The notes below the pieces were generated by a model, which was not told the DNA's origin, searched no databases, and worked only from the letters and a program-made list of their open reading frames with translations. Shown in pieces: positions 59,373 through 64,000 of a DNA stretch of 64,000 bases (the stretch's first letter is position 1; every line of letters begins with the position of its first letter). The stretch is from the NCBI RefSeq assembly GCF_003201285.1, contig NZ_QICS01000001.1:520678-584677 (forward strand), in the 5' to 3' direction. The stretch is from Lachnotalea glycerini (GTDB lineage: Bacteria > Bacillota > Clostridia > Lachnospirales > Lachnospiraceae). The position numbers and the translations under genes were made by a program.

Positions 59373-62282
59373 TTAGTCCAATGGAAGTCCAAATTCGGTT
59401 CGTTTCTTAATAAGCTCTTCATCAATTGTAATTGCGTAATCGAGAATTGTCTCTCTTGGATCTTCCTTTTCATTGATTACCTTACGAACTGCATTGATGA
59501 TATGTCGTCCGGTATAATATCCACCGGCAACCTCCCGAAATCCCACTGTAGATGCCCACTGTTTTTGAAGTACCTGCACATCATTGGCACTCCATGCCAG
59601 CTGGCTGAAAGCTTCTTTATTCGCCGTTGCATATCTTGCTGATGAACCAAGCAATGCTTCCAATTCACGACCAAAACGTACCTGTGTTTCAGTCTGTGCC
59701 CACCATTTCATAAAGTTCCATGCATTCAGCCTTGTATTTTCATTCTCTGTTTTAATCATCATGCTACAGGTTCCAGTGGAATAATCAGAACGGTTTATAT
59801 GCTCCCATTCATTTTCATCTTTTGTAACGGTTCCCGGAATCAATGTAAAATCCCATAAACTCCTGATTTCTGGTGCTGATACTATCAGTGTGTTATATAT
59901 GCTATAGCTTGCAATTCCAATTGGCATTTCTCCAGAACGAAAACGGCTGACAAAATCGTAATCGGCAGGCATTCCGTATTCAGTAAAGAAGCTAGTATAC
60001 ATAGCAAATGCATGGACGCCTGCTTCGTTATCAATAATTGTCTTTTTGGCATCCTCATCATAGACATCACTTCCATTTTGGTAAAGCAATGTATAAAAAA
60101 GTGATAAGTCAGGTAATGTGGTACTTGCTGTTGCGGGAATTCCAACCTCCATATTGTTACCCTGAATCGTTGGAAGCATCTCAATCATCTCATCCCAAGT
60201 GTTTGGTATTTCAAGTCCCAGTTCTTCCAAAATATCTTTGCGGTAAAACATAACGTTATATGTCTGTGTTTCCGGTATGGCATACAAACCGCCATTATAT
60301 TCATAAGCACGGTATGCACTCTCATAGAAAGAATTAAGCACTTCATCGCAAGTATCAAACTGAGTTAAATCCTCTACTGCATTTCGTAATGCATAGTTCA
60401 CTGGCTGATCTGCTCCAACAGATAAAACTACATTAGGACCTCTTCCTGCCACTACTGCATTTAAAAGTGCACTGGCATCAACAATTTCTACATTGACTTT
60501 AATTCCACTTTTGGGAGTAAACGTATCATCTACCATTGTTTTTAGAATACTTCCCTGATCACGTCCTGTTACAATCCATACTTTTACAACATCATTATCT
60601 TCCTGATAGACATCGCCAACAGCATCGTAGTCTACAAAGTAAGAGGCAATAAAGGAATTCATTTCATGCCATATCTTTGCAAATACGCTGGTTTTATCTT
60701 TTGTTATCTCATTCCCATCATTGCTTACAATTAGATAATCAATATCCAGTTTTGTCTCACTCATGTTTAAAATTGCAGTACCAAGTGATGTAATATTATC
60801 TTTAAATGTAGTAAAGTTAACCGTTATCTTATCCGGTCTTTCAACAAACTGTTCCAGTTGCCTGGCCAGTGTCTGGGCTGTAGCAATTTTTTCTGCCTTC
60901 TGACCGGTATAGGCGACAACCTCGTCAATGATTTTATATAAACGTTTTGATTCTAAATCCATTGCTTCGATTACCTCTGGATAAACCTGTTCTATATTGT
61001 AATCACGATAGTCATCCGGATCTGCCCCCGTATAGACTAAAATCTTACGGTAAATCTGATTCAAACGATAGATGGAATCTTCCAGTTCTTCCAAAATCTC
61101 CCCCATATTCCCAAGCGTAGCTTCTAATCTTATCCTATGTGTACCTTCTGCCAGATAAAATCTGTATGGTGTTCCTTTTTCATCCGCTAAAATCATTACA
61201 TTCCAGTCGTTATCATAATCAAAGGAAATAGTCTCAACTTCCTTAAATGGAATCTCTCCATCTATATATAAGCTTCTGCACGATACGCTTCCCCTTGCAT
61301 AGTTTTGCCTGCCTTTTACTGTAATGTTATAATATCCATCTTCAGGCACATTAAATTCCCATTCAATCCATTGTCCCGGAGTGTTCCATGCCTCACCACC
61401 TGTATAGTTTAAAACTGTTTTAGTCACACTGTAAGGTTGTGTTGTCGGTGATGATCTGTCATATTTTGCATAAAGAGAAGGTTCCGAACGCATAATAGAA
61501 TCCTCTCCTTGAATCTTTAATTCAAAATCAGATAAAGTATTTTTCATAATTGGCTGCTCACTGCAATATATTATATAATCTTTTCTCTCACCGATCGCTG
61601 TCAGTGCAAGTTTCCTTAAAATCATAGGTTCGTTTACTGCATCCAATGTGATTTTATTTTTTCCTTTTTCAAAATAAAACTGATATGGCTCTATTTCATA
61701 ACCCATACAATCCTTGCAGTAAGCACTTTGCCATTCATATACCTCTACTTGAGTCGGTCGGATTTCATTGCCCTGGTTATCCGTAATTACATTTTCGTCA
61801 TCTGTCCATAATCTATTAAATGTAAGATTTGCTGCATCCTTGAACGGATTCACATTATTAATAAGAAAGGAGCGTTCCACTACAACTCCTCTTGATTCCA
61901 CTGTCATGTATTCTATATACACATTGTAGTATCCTGCTTCTGGAACATCAACGCTCCATGTAACGGATGATTGATCTTTTGTATAAAGAACTTTTTCTTC
62001 CCCTTTATAATTTTGATAAACCTCTATATTTTCACCTGAATCATAATTGCAAAGATCAATGTCAATGTTCTCTTTTGGATATTCAGCATTAGCATGATTA
62101 CTTAAATACTCTGTATAAGTACCTTCCCGGCTCAGTCCATCCACCTTTGCGGTAAGATCCGTACTCTCATACTTATCAGCATAATTATCATTTACTGTCG
62201 TCTTGTTTTTGACAAAGCAAATGATTCCTATTACGAGAACTACTCCAACCATTATTAATACTTTCTTAACAGCCGCTTTCAT
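59373..62282 (-). CDS. Giant ABC solute-binding protein with N-terminal carbohydrate-binding-like modules
   Basis: A 969-aa protein, about twice the normal length of a sugar-binding protein. A single N-terminal hydrophobic helix (VLIMVGVVLVIGIICFV) anchors it; a lipobox is not clear. Two beta-rich modules follow, about residues 50-225 and 240-400, each with a VPEAGYYNVYIEY or VPEDGYYNITVKG strand typical of CBM6/CBM35-like folds. A helical region (about 400-520) comes next, then a type I solute-binding domain (about 540-960, with VNVEIVDASALLNAVVAGRG and YNVMFYRKDILEELGLEIP). The ATG at 62282 is preceded by GTGGAGG. First gene of the operon. Confidence 0.87.
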   Translation of the reverse strand: MKAAVKKVLIMVGVVLVIGIICFVKNKTTVNDNYADKYESTDLTAKVDGLSREGTYTEYLSNHANAEYPKENIDIDLCNYDSGENIEVYQNYKGEEKVLYTKDQSSVTWSVDVPEAGYYNVYIEYMTVESRGVVVERSFLINNVNPFKDAANLTFNRLWTDDENVITDNQGNEIRPTQVEVYEWQSAYCKDCMGYEIEPYQFYFEKGKNKITLDAVNEPMILRKLALTAIGERKDYIIYCSEQPIMKNTLSDFELKIQGEDSIMRSEPSLYAKYDRSSPTTQPYSVTKTVLNYTGGEAWNTPGQWIEWEFNVPEDGYYNITVKGRQNYARGSVSCRSLYIDGEIPFKEVETISFDYDNDWNVMILADEKGTPYRFYLAEGTHRIRLEATLGNMGEILEELEDSIYRLNQIYRKILVYTGADPDDYRDYNIEQVYPEVIEAMDLESKRLYKIIDEVVAYTGQKAEKIATAQTLARQLEQFVERPDKITVNFTTFKDNITSLGTAILNMSETKLDIDYLIVSNDGNEITKDKTSVFAKIWHEMNSFIASYFVDYDAVGDVYQEDNDVVKVWIVTGRDQGSILKTMVDDTFTPKSGIKVNVEIVDASALLNAVVAGRGPNVVLSVGADQPVNYALRNAVEDLTQFDTCDEVLNSFYESAYRAYEYNGGLYAIPETQTYNVMFYRKDILEELGLEIPNTWDEMIEMLPTIQGNNMEVGIPATASTTLPDLSLFYTLLYQNGSDVYDEDAKKTIIDNEAGVHAFAMYTSFFTEYGMPADYDFVSRFRSGEMPIGIASYSIYNTLIVSAPEIRSLWDFTLIPGTVTKDENEWEHINRSDYSTGTCSMMIKTENENTRLNAWNFMKWWAQTETQVRFGRELEALLGSSARYATANKEAFSQLAWSANDVQVLQKQWASTVGFREVAGGYYTGRHIINAVRKVINEKEDPRETILDYAITIDEELIKKRTEFGLPLD

Positions 62283-62363
62283 AATGCCTCCACTTATTTT
62301 TTGAATCATTCCTAAAGATTACTGTTTGTCTATTGCATTACTATCAGAGAACCTTCTTTTTAA

Positions 62364-62391
62364 TGTATAGCAATCTATTTTTAGATACCAA
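62364..62391 (-). promoter_or_regulatory. Candidate promoter of the glycan operon
   Basis: On the minus strand TTGGTA (62386-62391), 16-nt spacer, TATACA (62364-62369), about 75 nt before the 969-aa binding-protein gene. Confidence 0.5.
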
Positions 62392-62519
62392 TTCACTATA
62401 TTAATATCATATCATTCTCAAATATTACTGCTTATCATTTATTGCTAGTTAATATGCAATTATTGCCTAATTATTCTGATTATTATTCCTTTTATTATAC
62501 AATATTTACTTTGTAATAT

Positions 62520-62590
62520 GTTATAATACTATTTAGCTAGTGCTTTCGTGCATTTTTTTCGTATTAATCGCATATTTTTGCATCTTTTTT
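62520..62590 (+). promoter_or_regulatory. araC-type gene promoter and phased direct repeats
   Basis: An extended -10 (TGTTATAAT, TATAAT at 62522-62527) lacks a clear -35 box. Three direct repeats GCATTTTTTT, GCATATTTTT and GCATCTTTTT start at 62550, 62570 and 62580, spaced exactly 20 and 10 bp, so they lie on one face of the helix. They are in the gap between the AraC-type gene and the divergent operon and are plausible binding sites for that regulator. Confidence 0.45.
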
Positions 62591-62658
62591 CATAAATAAG
62601 AGTGTAACATCTGTGCTCTTATGCCATCTCTGCACATATCATTTTGGGGGGAAATTAT

Positions 62659-63597
62659 ATGACAAAATTTAATAAAATAAAAAGAAATCATTTAGACTTT
62701 TACACGCAAAACAGTGACTGGAAAGAACGCATTGTAGAAGGTGATTACGAAATCATCAAATACCAGAATGATACAATTATCCGTATCTGGTATAACGAAC
62801 AGAATCAGAATTTTAAACCTCACTGGCACACTGCATTAGAAGTTATTATACCTGTAGAAAATTACTATGAGGTAATTGCATCATCCACTACTTATCATAT
62901 CTTACCTGGTGAAATTCTTATCATTCCATCAGGCGAAACGCATCAGTTAATTGCCCCTGAAACAGGAAAACGCTTTATCTTTTTGTTTGATATATCTAAT
63001 ATCAGCAGACTGAAAGGATTTTCCTGTATCCAGTCTATGTTAAATAGCTGCCTTTATATGACAAAACAGACCTATCCTCAAATATACGAGGATATCTATC
63101 AGCTTCTATTACAAATTAGAAATGAATATTTTGGCAACAATGAAATCCGTGAGCTTGCTATTTATTCCCATTTAATTAATCTGTTTGTCATCTTTGGCAG
63201 AAACCGAGTTAGTAATACTGATATTTTTCCAAATGTACGGATTTATAAGCAGAAAGAATATATGCAAAAATTCAATAATGTTTTAGATTACATTGATTCT
63301 CATTATATGGAAGACTTGACCTTAGATGATATTGCTTCTTATAGTGGCTTTTCCAAATATCACTTCACCAGATTATTCAAGCAATATACCGAGTTTACTT
63401 TCTATGACTATCTTAGTTATAAACGTATCAAAACAGCAGAAAATCTACTGGCCAAACCAGATCTTTCTATTACAGAAATAGCCTTACAGTCTGGATTTAC
63501 CAGTATTACCACCTTTAACCGCATTTTTAAACATCAAAAAAATTGTACCCCTAGTGAATACAGAGCTTTATATAGTAAAGTACATTATACTAATTAA
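62659..63597 (+). CDS. AraC family transcriptional regulator
   Basis: A 312-aa regulator with an N-terminal cupin-like effector domain (HWHTALEVIIPVENYYEV, and GEILIIPSGETHQLIAPETG) and a C-terminal double helix-turn-helix (LDDIASYSGFSKYHFTRLFK and ITEIALQSGFTSITTFNRIF with CTPSEYR). I use the ATG at 62659, preceded by GGGGGGA; the upstream TTG in frame contains this site. It is divergent from the glycan operon and probably regulates it in response to a sugar. Confidence 0.93.
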   Translation: MTKFNKIKRNHLDFYTQNSDWKERIVEGDYEIIKYQNDTIIRIWYNEQNQNFKPHWHTALEVIIPVENYYEVIASSTTYHILPGEILIIPSGETHQLIAPETGKRFIFLFDISNISRLKGFSCIQSMLNSCLYMTKQTYPQIYEDIYQLLLQIRNEYFGNNEIRELAIYSHLINLFVIFGRNRVSNTDIFPNVRIYKQKEYMQKFNNVLDYIDSHYMEDLTLDDIASYSGFSKYHFTRLFKQYTEFTFYDYLSYKRIKTAENLLAKPDLSITEIALQSGFTSITTFNRIFKHQKNCTPSEYRALYSKVHYTN

Positions 63598-63715
63598 TAA
63601 GTTTCTCTCTTTTCTTTGATGGAAAGCTGTGTTTAACAAGCTTGTAATAAATTCCTCTCTGTATTCATCAGCTCTTTATGGGTACTGCTCTCAATTTTTT
63701 TAAAAAGAATAGGCA

Positions 63716-64000
63716 TCAAATATTGCTATTTTTTAATGACAAGTGAATCAAATGTCCCGTAAAATCACCACTGGCCCATGGAGTATTGAACTGATAGCCT
63801 CCATACATCAATTCTTCACCGGTATAGGTACGATTCTCTCCATCAATTTCATATTCGGCATCTGGATTTAGCCCTTTAAAACATATGGTATGAATTAACT
63901 CACCTGGATGAAGCACTACATGAATAAAAGTAACAAGTGCCTCTTTTTTGTCCTTAGATACCACCATATAACAGTCGTAGGTATGATTATCCGTATAAGA
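63716..64000 (-). CDS. GH36 alpha-galactosidase, C-terminal part
   Basis: The frame is open to the window edge and ends TGA at 63716-63718; 94 residues are seen. YMVVSKDKKEALVTFIHV, ICFKGLNPDAEYEI and YTGEELMYGG match the C-terminal beta-sandwich of GH36 alpha-galactosidases, in which a K-G-L-D-P-D-x-x-Y motif and a Y-x-G-x-x-L-M motif are conserved. The catalytic domain is outside the window, so substrate cannot be judged. It converges with the AraC-type gene; no clear terminator is seen in the 118-nt gap. Confidence 0.8.
   Translation of the reverse strand, partial: SYTDNHTYDCYMVVSKDKKEALVTFIHVVLHPGELIHTICFKGLNPDAEYEIDGENRTYTGEELMYGGYQFNTPWASGDFTGHLIHLSLKNSNI

Noticed and set aside
1-64000. 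CRISPR arrays, prophage, insertion sequences, tRNA or rRNA genes
   Set aside because: I looked for regularly spaced repeats, transposase or integrase motifs and tRNA-like folds and found none; the only dispersed element is the 86-bp repeat.

Overview
The window looks like chromosomal DNA of a low-G+C, anaerobic, spore-forming member of the Clostridia, most like the Lachnospiraceae. Pointers are a complete oxygen-independent (cbi-type) cobalamin operon, the sporulation gene spoIVA with a sigma-E-like promoter, T-box and M-box leaders, a citrate fermentation cluster, and a large glycan-uptake locus of the kind seen in gut or plant-degrading clostridia. Species cannot be named from this sequence. 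I see no tRNA, rRNA, IS element, prophage or CRISPR array.

Layout. 1-240: 3' end of cbiK on the plus strand. 429-18190 (minus): a near-continuous run purine nucleoside phosphorylase, cdd, cbiD-L-F-G-H-(J-E-T fusion)-A, cobT, cobU, cobS, a second short CobU-like gene, cobC, cbiB, cobD, cbiP, cbiC and a secreted amidase. 18299-21942 (minus): a lysine-rich small protein, spoIVA, and rtcB preceded by a 61-codon Cys-rich gene; the rtcB leader carries a 38-codon ORF, a hairpin and a weak terminator. 22337-32628: citrate lyase genes citD-E-F-X, a CitMHS transporter and citG, then a hybrid histidine kinase and a divergent OmpR-type regulator, then carbonic anhydrase-citC. Both cit promoters share a 16-bp palindrome at almost the same distance from the -10 box. 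32734-34497: mgtE with an M-box riboswitch. 34627-36966: a secreted GH13 alpha-amylase. 37139-37462: a candidate type I toxin-antitoxin locus. 37617-39318: tyrS with a Tyr T-box. 39366-46403: tcdA, a 53-codon Cys protein, a PcsB-like NlpC/P60 hydrolase, a flavodoxin-like reductase, two small unknown proteins, ohrR with its operator, a small alarmone synthetase and aroC.

46457-62282 (minus) is one 16-kb unidirectional glycan locus: a 969-aa binding protein with carbohydrate-binding-like modules, two permeases, an NHL/TPR protein, a YIP1 protein, an 854-aa membrane-anchored DUF5696-type protein, two more permeases, a second binding lipoprotein, a YesL protein and an SGNH esterase. It has two importers' worth of permeases and no ATPase gene. 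A divergent AraC-type regulator (62659-63597) and the 3' end of a GH36 alpha-galactosidase (63716-64000) flank it.

How the genes work together: the cob operon makes the corrin ring, amidates it and builds the nucleotide loop; citrate is imported, cleaved by citrate lyase (CitDEF, matured by CitX, CitG and CitC), probably under control of the two-component pair; the right third supports glycan breakdown and uptake. The most notable candidates for undescribed biology are the dual-importer glycan locus, the type I toxin-antitoxin candidate, the shared cit palindrome, the rtcB leader and its Cys-rich partner, and an 86-bp dispersed repeat present in inverted orientation 42 kb apart.
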